Source of the DNA: Thermoflavifilum aggregans
GTDB lineage: Bacteria; Bacteroidota; Bacteroidia; Chitinophagales; Chitinophagaceae
Reading direction: 5' to 3'
Assembly (NCBI RefSeq): GCF_002797735.1
Contig: NZ_PGFG01000001.1
Coordinates: 1,426,001-1,490,000, forward strand
Length of the DNA stretch: 64,000 nt
Each line of letters begins with the position of its first letter. The first letter of the stretch is position 1. Below, piece after piece: positions 8,671-17,254 of the stretch. A program made the position numbers and the translations under genes. Below the pieces are notes generated by a model, which saw only the letters and a list, made by a program, of their open reading frames with translations, was not told the origin of the DNA and did not search any database.

Positions 8671-11268
8671 ATGTCTGCATTTGATCAAATCCGAAGGCGT
8701 CTTATCAAAGGTTCCGTTTACTGGCGGGAAATTCTTTCCCTTTTTGCGCTGATGGTGGGGCTTTATTTTTTCAGGCGTCAGCAGCCCGACATGGTGCTGG
8801 CGCGTGAGCTCATCAGTTCATTGTCTTGGCCTTACTGGTTTTTATTGTTCCTGCTTTTTGGTGGTTTTCTTTTCCTTCAGGCGTTGAATTATCGGCTTGC
8901 TTTTGCGGTGATGCAATCGCAGGTTTCCTGGAAGTTGGCCCTTGATTTTTTCCTGAAGCGATCGGTGGTAGATGTTTTTTTATCGCCTGAGAGTGTGGTG
9001 GCAGAGCGATTTTTTTCTGTATGGCAGACCAAAGCTGGGGTGAGCCATACCAAAAGCCGGTTTTCGACCTATTTGTTTTATTTTTTTCAGGCCTTGGCCT
9101 TTGTACTGATCGGGCTGGCCACGCTGATCTGGTGGGCATTGCATCAGCTGGTAAGGTATGGGCAGGTGTGGCCGGTGTTGTGCACGGGCGTATTGCTTCT
9201 GGCTGTGGCCAGCATTTTCTGGCGCCGGCCGGTATGGATATATGCAGCTATCAGTCGTTTCTTCCCTGAGCTTGACATCACGCTGCAGGAGCTGGCAGGC
9301 AATCGGGTGAACCGACAGGCCATCCAGCCTTTGATGCTGTTTTCGCTCATCGCACAGTGGTTGATTCTGCTGATGTTGGCAGCAGCTATCATGGCCATCA
9401 CCGGTGCCGGATCAGCCAGTATCAGCTGGCTGGATGTGTTTTCGGCTTATGCATTGGGAATGTTGTTTTTCCTGGCTATGCCTTTTCTCAAAGGGATGGG
9501 CATGGTGGAACTGGCCATGATTGTGTTGTTCCTGTATCGCCAGTTCAGCTTGCCGGAAGCTGCTGCTGTTGTATTTCTTTTTCGTTTGTTTCAATTCTGG
9601 CTGCCAGCCCTGGGAGGTGTTTTCAGTTTTCTGTTTACGCCGGGCAGCCTGCTGTTGCGCATCTATCCTGCTTTTTTGGTTTTTTTATTGGGCATCATCA
9701 ACCTGGTATCCGGACTCTCGCCAGCCATACACTGGCGCATGCGCCTGATCAGCCAGTATATGCCCATTGGTACCATTCATGCATCCAATGATTTTGTGGT
9801 TGTAACGGGTGTTATTCTGCTGATTACATCCGTATATCTATTGCGTGGACTGCGCAACGCCTGGCTGATAGCTTTTGTGCTGGGCTTGCTTTCCTGTGTG
9901 GCTCATCTCATCAAGGATATTGATTATGAAGAAGCTTTATTTGCGCTGTTTAGTGTGATCGTATTATGGATTACACGGCATGAATACCGGGTGAAAAGCA
10001 ACCGCAGGATTGTTCGGGTTGGACTCCGGATGGCGCTGGTGATTCTCGTTTTTAGCCTGATTTTCGGAGTCATGGGATTTTATTTTCTGAATGAAAAACA
10101 ATTTGGCCTTAATCTGAGTCTATGGCAATCCATTCGTTATACCCTGCAGTATTTCTTTCTGATGGAGGGTGACTTGCAGCCCCATACCAAATTTGCATCC
10201 GGTTTTTTGCGCGTGATCCAGGCATTGGGTATTGGCTCCATCGGATTGGTATTGTACAGCCTATTAAGGCCATTTGTATTCCGGCAGGAAGAGGTGGAAT
10301 CAGATCTGCAGCGTGCCCGGGCACTTGTGCAGCGCTATGGCCGCAGCGCCATTGATTATTTCAAGGTATATCCAGATAAATTATTTTTCTTTGATGAGCA
10401 ATACGAGGGATTTATCAGTTATAAAGTAGGCCATGATTTTGCTATTGCGCTGGGCGGGCCTGTATGTGCGCCCGATGAAGAGATCAGAAAACATTTTATT
10501 CTTGCTTTTGAATCGTTTTGCGAAGAGCAGGGTTTAAAGGTAGCCTATTATCGGGTGGATGAAGAACGATTGTCTCTGTTTGCTGCCCTGGGGAAGAAAT
10601 CATTGTTAATAGGCCAGGAGGCGATAGTAGATGCCCTGCATTTTACGATGGAAGGAAAGAATCGGCAGAACCTGCGCACGGCACGCAATACCTTGCTGAA
10701 AAAAGGTTATCATATTGAAGTGTTTCAGCCTCCTGTGCCGGGCAATATTTTGCAGCAGCTGAAAGCGGTGTCAGATGATTGGTTGCAGAAGCTGCACAAG
10801 GAAGAACTGTTATTTTCACAGGGCATGTTTCTGGAAGAAGAGATCAGGCAGCATACTGTGCTGGCCCTGATGGATGCTGAACAGCGGATTGTGGCTTTTC
10901 TGGATCTGGTACCTGATTACCGCCCCGGTGAAGTGCGTTATGATCTGATACGCAAGCTGGCAGCAGCTCCCAGCACCTGCATGGATTTTCTGATGGTAGG
11001 ACTGATTGAATACTGCCAGCAACACCAAATTCCGTATATCAACATGGGCATGGCTCCTCTTTCAGGTATTGAAGAACCCCGCAACATTCAGGAACTCACA
11101 CTCAAAATGGCTTATGAAAAAATCAGGCGGTTTCAGCATTACCGGGGATTGCGTTTTTTCAAGGAAAAGTTTGATCCGGTTTGGGAAAATAAATATCTGA
11201 TTTATCAGCATCATTTTGATTTGTTGTTTATTCCCGCTGCATTGAATGAAGTGATGAAAGAATTTTGA
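8671..11268 (+). CDS. mprF: MprF-like bifunctional flippase / aminoacyl-phosphatidylglycerol synthase
   Basis: The 865-residue protein has two parts. Residues about 1-500 form many membrane helices, of which the first part resembles the lysylphosphatidylglycerol flippase domain. Residues about 540-860 form a cytosolic DUF2156 domain (GNAT-like fold) with segments such as YYRVDEERLSLF, GKKSLLIGQEAIVD, MEGKNRQNLRTARN and PYINMGMAPLSG. In characterised MprF this domain transfers lysine or alanine from aminoacyl-tRNA to phosphatidylglycerol, lowering surface charge and raising resistance to cationic peptides. Length and domain order match full-length MprF. Which amino acid or lipid is used in this lineage is not visible. 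A TAACTTTG -7-like element lies 16 bp before the start. Confidence 0.85.
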   Translation: MSAFDQIRRRLIKGSVYWREILSLFALMVGLYFFRRQQPDMVLARELISSLSWPYWFLLFLLFGGFLFLQALNYRLAFAVMQSQVSWKLALDFFLKRSVVDVFLSPESVVAERFFSVWQTKAGVSHTKSRFSTYLFYFFQALAFVLIGLATLIWWALHQLVRYGQVWPVLCTGVLLLAVASIFWRRPVWIYAAISRFFPELDITLQELAGNRVNRQAIQPLMLFSLIAQWLILLMLAAAIMAITGAGSASISWLDVFSAYALGMLFFLAMPFLKGMGMVELAMIVLFLYRQFSLPEAAAVVFLFRLFQFWLPALGGVFSFLFTPGSLLLRIYPAFLVFLLGIINLVSGLSPAIHWRMRLISQYMPIGTIHASNDFVVVTGVILLITSVYLLRGLRNAWLIAFVLGLLSCVAHLIKDIDYEEALFALFSVIVLWITRHEYRVKSNRRIVRVGLRMALVILVFSLIFGVMGFYFLNEKQFGLNLSLWQSIRYTLQYFFLMEGDLQPHTKFASGFLRVIQALGIGSIGLVLYSLLRPFVFRQEEVESDLQRARALVQRYGRSAIDYFKVYPDKLFFFDEQYEGFISYKVGHDFAIALGGPVCAPDEEIRKHFILAFESFCEEQGLKVAYYRVDEERLSLFAALGKKSLLIGQEAIVDALHFTMEGKNRQNLRTARNTLLKKGYHIEVFQPPVPGNILQQLKAVSDDWLQKLHKEELLFSQGMFLEEEIRQHTVLALMDAEQRIVAFLDLVPDYRPGEVRYDLIRKLAAAPSTCMDFLMVGLIEYCQQHQIPYINMGMAPLSGIEEPRNIQELTLKMAYEKIRRFQHYRGLRFFKEKFDPVWENKYLIYQHHFDLLFIPAALNEVMKEF

Positions 11269-11335
11269 ATCTGCCGGTAATGATGAATGATTCGTCCCCA
11301 TCCCGGTTTACGGCAGGCCTGTTTATTTCCGATGA

Positions 11336-11402
11336 ATGATCAAAATCATCCCCGTGAAATGATCAAAATCATCAAACATCCATTTCCTCGCTGGTAATTT
11401 TG
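11336..11402 (+). promoter_or_regulatory. Paired TGAT-N4-ATCA operator and promoter upstream of SQR
   Basis: Two palindromic boxes, TGATCAAAATCA at 11337-11348 and again at 11360-11371, have centres 23 bp apart. Twenty-one bases after the conserved TC that follows the second box comes TAATTTTG (11395-11402), an exact match to the Bacteroidota TAnnTTTG -7 element. The second box would lie near -42 and the first near -65 relative to a start site just after the element, the usual place for CRP/FNR activators. The same geometry appears before the ba3 oxidase operon. The regulator is inferred to be the REC-CRP fusion encoded at 14276-15331. Confidence 0.7.
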
Positions 11403-11488
11403 TTTCAGCAAAATGAATGAAGATTTGCAACGTAACTATTGTTACTAATGCAGCAAGTTCATTGCGATAATTTTCTAAAAAATTCACC

Positions 11489-12685
11489 ATGAAAAATCAT
11501 TATGCCATACTCATTGTGGGTGGAGGTAATGCAGGTATATCTGTAGCAGCTAAGTTGTTGTTGAAACGCAAACTGGAGATAGCCATCATTGAACCTTCAA
11601 CCATTCATTACTATCAGCCTGCCTGGACATTAGTGGGCGGCGGCGCGTTTGATATTCGCAAAACGGTACGTCCGGAGCAGGCTGTCATGCCACCAGGTGT
11701 TACCTGGATACAAGATCGGGTAACGGAATTTTTCCCGGAAAATCATCAGGTGAAAACGGCTTCCGGTGATATATTCGGATATGATTATCTCATTGTGGCA
11801 CCGGGCATTCAGCTTGATTGGGACAGGGTAGAAGGTTTAAAAGAAACGATTGGCAAACATGGTGTCTGCAGCAATTATGCGTATGATTATGCACCTTATA
11901 CTTACGCATGTTTGCAACAAATCAGGCCCGGACAAACAGCCCTTTTTACCAGTCCATCCACACCCGTGAAATGCGGCGGTGCACCGCAAAAAATCATGTA
12001 TCTGGCAGCCGATTATTTTCGCAGAAAGGGCATACTAGATCAGGTACAGGTGGCTTTTTACAGCGGAGGTACCAAAATTTTTGGTGTACCCAAATATGCA
12101 GAAGCGTTGCAAAAGCTGGTTGATCGCTATCATATTCAATTGCATTTTTATCATGATCTCATCCGGATTGATGGTGAAAACCAGATTGCTACTTTCCTTG
12201 TCAGGGAAAGCAACGGTCAGACACATGAAGTGCAGGTACCTTTTCATATGATTCATGTGGTGCCACCACAAAGTGCTCCGGATTTCATCAAACAAAGTCC
12301 GTTAGCTGATGCTCAGGGCTGGGTGGATGTGGATCCATATACCCTGCAGCATGTGCGTTATCCGGATATTTTTGGTATTGGCGATGCCACCAATACACCC
12401 AATGCCAAGACTGGGGCGGCTGTGCGCAAACAGGCTCCGGTGCTGGTCGAAAATCTGCTCGCTTTGATGGATGGCAAGCCTATGCCAGCCCGATACAACG
12501 GGTATTCCAGCTGTCCCATCGTTGCTGGTTATGGCAAACTTATTCTCGCTGAATTTGATTACAATAACCAACCCATGGAAACCTTTCCTTTTAATCAAGC
12601 CAAACCTCGGTGGAGCATGTGGATATTGAAAAAATATATCCTGCCCTGGCTGTACTGGCATAAAATTCTGAAAGGCACGATCTGA
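11489..12685 (+). CDS. sqr: Sulfide:quinone oxidoreductase, type II
   Basis: The 398-residue FAD protein begins with a Rossmann dinucleotide fold (IVGGGNAGISVAAKLL). It carries SPSTPVKCGGAPQKIM with the redox Cys, an earlier Cys in GVCSNYAYDY, a second FAD motif (FGIGDATNTPNAKTGAAV) and SSCPIVAGYGKLILAEFDY near the end, all as in type II SQR including the mitochondrial enzyme. SQR oxidises sulfide to sulfane sulfur and passes electrons to the quinone pool at the inner membrane, giving sulfide detoxification or energy. The promoter has the same paired CRP/FNR-like boxes as the ba3 oxidase operon, suggesting co-regulation. No sulfur-transferase gene is adjacent. Confidence 0.9.
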   Translation: MKNHYAILIVGGGNAGISVAAKLLLKRKLEIAIIEPSTIHYYQPAWTLVGGGAFDIRKTVRPEQAVMPPGVTWIQDRVTEFFPENHQVKTASGDIFGYDYLIVAPGIQLDWDRVEGLKETIGKHGVCSNYAYDYAPYTYACLQQIRPGQTALFTSPSTPVKCGGAPQKIMYLAADYFRRKGILDQVQVAFYSGGTKIFGVPKYAEALQKLVDRYHIQLHFYHDLIRIDGENQIATFLVRESNGQTHEVQVPFHMIHVVPPQSAPDFIKQSPLADAQGWVDVDPYTLQHVRYPDIFGIGDATNTPNAKTGAAVRKQAPVLVENLLALMDGKPMPARYNGYSSCPIVAGYGKLILAEFDYNNQPMETFPFNQAKPRWSMWILKKYILPWLYWHKILKGTI

Positions 12686-12876
12686 GATTCAGGCATTTGT
12701 GCGGGTATTTTCTTTGTGCTTCTCCATCCTGAATTGACATGCTTCAATCGTCAATCCCGCACTTGCTGGTCTTTATATTCAAACCTGTCCTGAATGAAAG
12801 CAAGGTTGGGCAGGCAGTGCTATTTTCCTGAGATCCCCTACATTTGCACGAATATCAACTACTATAAACCATTGAT

Positions 12877-14172
12877 ATGCACGCTTTTCCACCCAGGCAA
12901 ATTGCGGTAATAGGCTTAGGTTATGTAGGCCTGCCGCTGGCAGTAGAATTTGCGAAAAAATATCGCGTGATTGGCTATGATATCAATCCCAAACGTGTGG
13001 CATCCCTGCAGCAGGGAGTGGATCATACCCATGAAGTAGAACCGGAAACACTCACACAATTAATTGCGTCAGGCAAAAAACCGGGTCAGCAAGGACTGGT
13101 TTGTACCACAGACTTGCAGGATTTGCAGGATGCACAGGTGTATATTGTAACGGTTCCAACGCCTGTAGACGAACATAAAAAACCGGATTTGCGGCTTTTG
13201 CTTGCTGCCTCTGCAACTGTGGGAAAGGTGTTGAAACCCCAGGATATTGTGATTTATGAATCGACCGTTTACCCGGGTTGCACGGAAGAAGATTGTGTAC
13301 CTGTGCTGGAACAGCATTCCGGCTTGCGTTTCAATGAGGATTTCTATGTGGGTTATTCTCCCGAACGCATTAATCCGGGTGATAAGCAACATCGCGTATC
13401 GCAAATCAAAAAGGTTACATCAGGATCAACCCCTGCCGTGGCCGATTATGTAGATAAACTATATGCATCCATCATACAGGCCGGGACCCACAAGGCACCA
13501 TCCATCCGGGTGGCCGAGGCCGCAAAGGTGATTGAAAACGCACAGCGCGATATCAACATTGCCTTTGTCAATGAGCTGGCAAAGATTTTCCATTGCATGC
13601 AGATTGATACCCACGATGTGTTGGAAGCTGCAGCCACGAAATGGAATTTTCTGCCTTTTAAACCCGGGTTGGTAGGCGGGCATTGCATTGGTGTGGATCC
13701 GTATTATCTGGCCCAGAAAGCACAGCAGGTAGGTTATCATCCCGAAATTATCCTGGCCGGCCGCCGGCTCAATGATGGCATGGGATATTATATTGCACAG
13801 CAGGTAGTGAAACTCATGGTGCATCATGATATCAAGATCAAAGGTGCAGAAGTATTGGTGATGGGCATTACGTTTAAGGAAAATTGTCCGGATGTGCGCA
13901 ACACGCGGGTGGTGGATGTGATCAAAGAACTGGAATCATTTGGTGTCCGGGTAGATGTTACGGATCCATGGGCTTATCCGGAACAGGTAGCCGAGGAATA
14001 TCATCTGCAGCTGAAACCCAAAGAAGCTTTAAAGCAATATGATGGAATTATTCTTGCTGTTGCCCATGCATGTTTCCGCGAATGGGATATTTTGCAATAC
14101 AAAAAACAGCATGGAGTGATATATGATGTGAAGGGATTTCTGGATCGCTATCTGGTAGATGGCAGATTGTAG
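12877..14172 (+). CDS. tviB: Nucleotide-sugar dehydrogenase (UDP-HexNAc dehydrogenase, WbpA/TviB type)
   Basis: The 431-residue protein has an NAD-binding [13 protein letters not shown] motif, a [14 protein letters not shown] segment, the substrate/dimer region with [12 protein letters not shown], and the C-terminal [13 protein letters not shown] motif specific to the UDP-N-acetyl-glucosamine/galactosamine 6-dehydrogenase branch. It oxidises C6 of UDP-HexNAc to the uronic acid with two NAD+. Product sugars feed capsule, O-antigen or EPS synthesis, fitting the glycan cluster at 1-8.6 kb and its AsnB-like amidotransferase, which could amidate the uronate. A TACATTTG -7-like element lies at 12839-12846. 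Whether GlcNAc or GalNAc is used is not resolved. Confidence 0.87.
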   Translation: MHAFPPRQIAVIGLGYVGLPLAVEFAKKYRVIGYDINPKRVASLQQGVDHTHEVEPETLTQLIASGKKPGQQGLVCTTDLQDLQDAQVYIVTVPTPVDEHKKPDLRLLLAASATVGKVLKPQDIVIYESTVYPGCTEEDCVPVLEQHSGLRFNEDFYVGYSPERINPGDKQHRVSQIKKVTSGSTPAVADYVDKLYASIIQAGTHKAPSIRVAEAAKVIENAQRDINIAFVNELAKIFHCMQIDTHDVLEAAATKWNFLPFKPGLVGGHCIGVDPYYLAQKAQQVGYHPEIILAGRRLNDGMGYYIAQQVVKLMVHHDIKIKGAEVLVMGITFKENCPDVRNTRVVDVIKELESFGVRVDVTDPWAYPEQVAEEYHLQLKPKEALKQYDGIILAVAHACFREWDILQYKKQHGVIYDVKGFLDRYLVDGRL

Positions 14173-14275
14173 ATCTGCATGTTTCAGCTTGCTGAAAAAG
14201 TTTTTTAGTATGTTTTTGCGGAACAGGTTGCAGTTGTTCAGCAGATCCCGGAATGCACAACTGCAAAAGCAATTG

Positions 14276-15331
14276 CTAATACCTCAAATCCTTTAGTTTG
14301 TTCAAATCCGGAATATAGATTTTTCCGGCACGGATCTGAATAAGCCCTTCATCGCGGAAATCACTCAATATGCGAATGGTAGATTCCTTGGCAGTTCCAA
14401 TGTACTGTGCCAGTTCTTCGCGGGTGATGGGAATATGCTCATTACCGGAAGCTGCATTTCGCGTGCAGATTTCCACCAGGGCTGCTGCTACTCTTTTCCG
14501 CAGCGAGCTGTAAGCCAGTTGCAGCAGGCGCTCCTCTTTCTGGTCAATGGTCCGGGAAAGCAGCCGAATAAAGGTTAAGGTAACTTGATGATCCTGAAAA
14601 ATCTGCTGCAGAAAATATTCTTTCGGAATCAGCAGCAGTTCTGTATTTTCCAATGCTATCGCTGTTTCCCGGTAAGGCTGGTCTTCAATCAGGGCTACAT
14701 AACCAAAATAATCACCCTGCGTGAAGATATCCGAAATATATTCTTTACCGTCGGGATGCAAACGGGTAATTTTCACCCGGCCGGATTGAATCAGGTATAA
14801 ATATTTTGCGCGTTCTCCTTCCTGATAGATGATTTTTTGTTTAGGAAAAGAAACTGATTCGCAAACGGAAGGCGGAAAAATGTCCTTTTCGCTGCGCGAT
14901 TGCAGGTCACGCAGAAAATGACTCACGTTACCCTGCGCTTGCCCATAATATTGTTTCAGCCAGTTGACCTTGTTGAGCCGGGTATCAACGGCAGCCAGCA
15001 ATTCCGTATCATCAAACGGTTTGGTGATATAATCATCCGCACCTAATTCCATCCCCTTGCGGAAATCGGCACGTTCTGTTTTGGCCGTCAGAAATATAAA
15101 AGGAATAACAGCTGTTTGCGGATTTTTTTTCAGCACATGCAGCACACCATAGCCGTCGAGGTCGGGCATCATAATGTCGCAGATGATTAATTCAGGCTGT
15201 TGCTGCAAAGCCTTTTCCACTGCCTCTTTTCCGGAAGCAGCCGTAACCACCTGATGTCCGGCCAAGCTCAATATTTCAGAAATGTTATCGAGAATTTCGG
15301 GATGATCATCAACCACCAGAATTTTAGCCAT
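14276..15331 (-). CDS. Response regulator fused to CRP/FNR-type DNA-binding module (REC-cNMP-HTH)
   Basis: The 351-residue protein has three parts. Residues 1-122 are a receiver domain with acidic pocket DD at 8-9, phospho-acceptor Asp52 (CDIMMPD) and Lys in TKPFDD. Residues about 155-270 are a cyclic-nucleotide-binding beta-barrel (YQEGERAKYLYLIQSG ... GDYFGYVALIED). Residues about 275-345 are a Crp-type winged helix (ITREELAQYIGTAKESTIRIL). The recognition helix keeps Glu and Arg in KESTIR, the residues that read TGA in CRP and FNR, but there is no N-terminal FNR cysteine cluster. Input is presumably the histidine kinase encoded 35 bp upstream. Probable targets are the TGAT-N4-ATCA boxes before the sulfide:quinone oxidoreductase and the ba3 oxidase genes (inference). 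Confidence 0.9.
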   Translation of the reverse strand: MAKILVVDDHPEILDNISEILSLAGHQVVTAASGKEAVEKALQQQPELIICDIMMPDLDGYGVLHVLKKNPQTAVIPFIFLTAKTERADFRKGMELGADDYITKPFDDTELLAAVDTRLNKVNWLKQYYGQAQGNVSHFLRDLQSRSEKDIFPPSVCESVSFPKQKIIYQEGERAKYLYLIQSGRVKITRLHPDGKEYISDIFTQGDYFGYVALIEDQPYRETAIALENTELLLIPKEYFLQQIFQDHQVTLTFIRLLSRTIDQKEERLLQLAYSSLRKRVAAALVEICTRNAASGNEHIPITREELAQYIGTAKESTIRILSDFRDEGLIQIRAGKIYIPDLNKLKDLRY

Positions 15332-15366
15332 GGCAATAAAATCATATATTCTGCAAGATAAAGTTT

Positions 15367-16923
15367 TTACAAGGGAACAGAAAAATGCACTTCTGTTCCT
15401 TTACCTTCCTGGCTGTGGATAGATATCTGTCCGTTCAGCAGATCCACATATCGTTTTACAATATGTAAGCCCAGGCCCGTGCCCTGAATATTGGTTACAT
15501 TGCTGGCACGGAAAAAGCTGGAGAACAGATGATGTTGTTCATTTTCCGGAATACCCATGCCTTCATCTTTCACGCAGGCACTCAGGTTTTCTGCATTGCA
15601 ATCAAGCTCCAGCACTATCGATTTGTTTTCATCGGAAAATTTGCTGGCATTGGTCAACAGGTTCATCAGCATAGCTTTCAGCATTTGTTTGTCGGTAAAT
15701 ACCTGATCCTTTCCTGCATATTGGCAATGCAGATGCTGACCGGGTTTCAGCAGCGGTTGCAGTTCTTCTTTCACTTCATCTATGAGTTCGTGCAAGGAAA
15801 AATATTCTTTCCTCACTTCCACTTTTCCTTCTTCCAGTTTGCCCAGCGAAAGAAAATCCTCCAGCAGATTGTTCATGTGCGCCACGGCATCTTTGATGCG
15901 CTGCACATGTTTTTCGCGCAGCTGTTGTTGTTCAGCCTGCGGGTACCGCTGGATCAGCGATGCAGATGATAAAATGGTGCTGAGCGGTGTTCGGAATTCA
16001 TGGGAGGCCATGGATACAAAACGCGATTTGATTTCGCTGAGTTCCTTTTCTTTTTCTAAGGCTTCCTGCAATTCCCTGCGCGAATGTTCCAGTTGCAACA
16101 AGGCTTGCTGCAAATGATGGGTTCGTCGTTGTACTTCCTCCTCCAGCTGCTGATTCATGTGACGCATCTCGTCGGTTAATTTTTCAAGAGCTTCTTTTTG
16201 CTGCAGCAAATGTTGTTCGGCCTGTTTGCGCAGGGTAATATCCACCACAAACGCAATCACATAAAACTTTTTGTGTTGGTAAAAAAAGCTCAGGCTCACC
16301 TCCACCGGAAATTCCTCTCCGTTTTTTCTTTTTCCATACAAATCCCTTCCTGCACCCATGCGCCGATGAGCGGGATGCTGATAAAACTGCTGCCTGTGGC
16401 GGGTATGCATTTCATTAAACCGGTGTGGCACCAGCTCTTCGATATGCAAACCCTGCAATTCTTTGCTTGCATAACCAAAGATGCGCTCGGCTGCAGGATT
16501 GGCCAGTACAATGTAACCCTGTTCATCTGTCAGAATAATGCCTTCTGTGGCATGTTGGAACAAAGCATTGAGTTGTTCTTCTTCTGCAAAGAGTTTTTGA
16601 TATAAACTTTTTACATACAAGGTAAACATGCCAGTACCCAATACCAGCAGGAAAGAAAATGCATGCTGCAGGATAGTTTCTGTGTTGGTTTGTCCATGCA
16701 GCAATTCGGCGATGCTGATACCCACTATCAGTACAAGGCTCCAGGCCGTAGTGAAATAGGTCATACCATTTCGCCGGATGAACAGGGAAACCAGGATAGC
16801 CGTCATCAAACCACCCACGAAAAAATGATATCCGGGTTGCCAGATCATCAACAGGCTGCTGACAGCCAGCAACACCAGGCTGAAAATGATAAGCTGCCAG
16901 GGTTTAAACTCAAACATAAGCAA
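15367..16923 (-). CDS. Membrane-bound PAS sensor histidine kinase
   Basis: The 518-residue protein has an N-terminal block of about five membrane helices (residues 8-105), a PAS domain (about 112-240), a coiled coil (about 232-300), a HisKA domain with His308 in ASHEFRTPL, and an HATPase domain with GTGLGLHIVKRYV. The PAS domain carries RRMGAGRDLYGKRKNGEEFPVE, closely resembling the FixL and related PAS family, and His173 falls near the position of the FixL haem ligand. That His column also occurs in haem-free PAS domains, so haem is only a possibility. It is transcribed with the REC-CRP fusion and divergent from the ba3 oxidase operon, suggesting redox or oxygen sensing. Start may instead be the ATG at 16917. 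Confidence 0.88.
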   Translation of the reverse strand: MLMFEFKPWQLIIFSLVLLAVSSLLMIWQPGYHFFVGGLMTAILVSLFIRRNGMTYFTTAWSLVLIVGISIAELLHGQTNTETILQHAFSFLLVLGTGMFTLYVKSLYQKLFAEEEQLNALFQHATEGIILTDEQGYIVLANPAAERIFGYASKELQGLHIEELVPHRFNEMHTRHRQQFYQHPAHRRMGAGRDLYGKRKNGEEFPVEVSLSFFYQHKKFYVIAFVVDITLRKQAEQHLLQQKEALEKLTDEMRHMNQQLEEEVQRRTHHLQQALLQLEHSRRELQEALEKEKELSEIKSRFVSMASHEFRTPLSTILSSASLIQRYPQAEQQQLREKHVQRIKDAVAHMNNLLEDFLSLGKLEEGKVEVRKEYFSLHELIDEVKEELQPLLKPGQHLHCQYAGKDQVFTDKQMLKAMLMNLLTNASKFSDENKSIVLELDCNAENLSACVKDEGMGIPENEQHHLFSSFFRASNVTNIQGTGLGLHIVKRYVDLLNGQISIHSQEGKGTEVHFSVPL

Positions 16924-16985
16924 TCGTTAATCAGTTGGAAAAGATTGACATTTTTGTAAATCAAAAGTAATTTTCTTACTCAAAA

Positions 16986-17053
16986 GGTGATAAAAATCAC
17001 CATTGCAAGGTGATGAAAATCATCTTTGGCCCTGTGTAAGATTTGCAATTTTG
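16986..17053 (+). promoter_or_regulatory. Paired TGAT-N4-ATCA operator and promoter upstream of ba3 oxidase operon
   Basis: The first box is a 16-bp perfect palindrome, GGTGATAAAAATCACC (16986-17001). The second is TGATGAAAATCA (17011-17022). Centres are 23 bp apart. CAATTTTG at 17046-17053 fits the Bacteroidota -7 element except for its first base, and a TTTG at 17025-17028 lies 17 bp before it. The distance from the second box to the -7 element is identical to that before the SQR gene. The region lies between the divergent kinase gene and the oxidase operon, so it may also control the kinase/regulator pair. Confidence 0.72.
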
Positions 17054-17097
17054 TGCCATCCACAGACAAAGTCATCAGATATCAAAATATATGATCT

Positions 17098-17226
17098 ATG
17101 GAACAACATCCTGAAAAAGACGAAAAATTTATTCCGTACGGAGCCATTGTTTGTTTCATTTTGTTTGTATTGCTGGGAGTGGCCATCTGGTTTACGGTTT
17201 ACACGATTATGCTGCATCGCATTTAA
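17098..17226 (+). CDS. cbaD: ba3-type cytochrome c oxidase subunit IIa-like small membrane protein
   Basis: This 42-residue open reading frame starts at ATG 17098 and ends TAA 17226, 28 bp before the subunit II gene. It has a short charged N-terminus (MEQHPEKDEKF) and one hydrophobic helix (about residues 14-37), ending LHRI. In Thermus thermophilus the ba3 oxidase has a 34-residue single-helix subunit IIa whose gene precedes subunits II and I in the same order. Size, topology and position all fit; sequence identity was not tested. It replaces the second helix that subunit II lacks in this family. It is small enough to be missed by automatic gene callers. Confidence 0.75.
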   Translation: MEQHPEKDEKFIPYGAIVCFILFVLLGVAIWFTVYTIMLHRI

Positions 17227-17254
17227 TTTTTTGATATCCTAAAATCTGACAGCT

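Noticed and set aside
15005-15060. Additional TGAT...ATCA box (spacer of three) inside the regulator gene
   Set aside because: Spacer length differs from the four-base spacing and the site is inside coding sequence, so it is probably chance.
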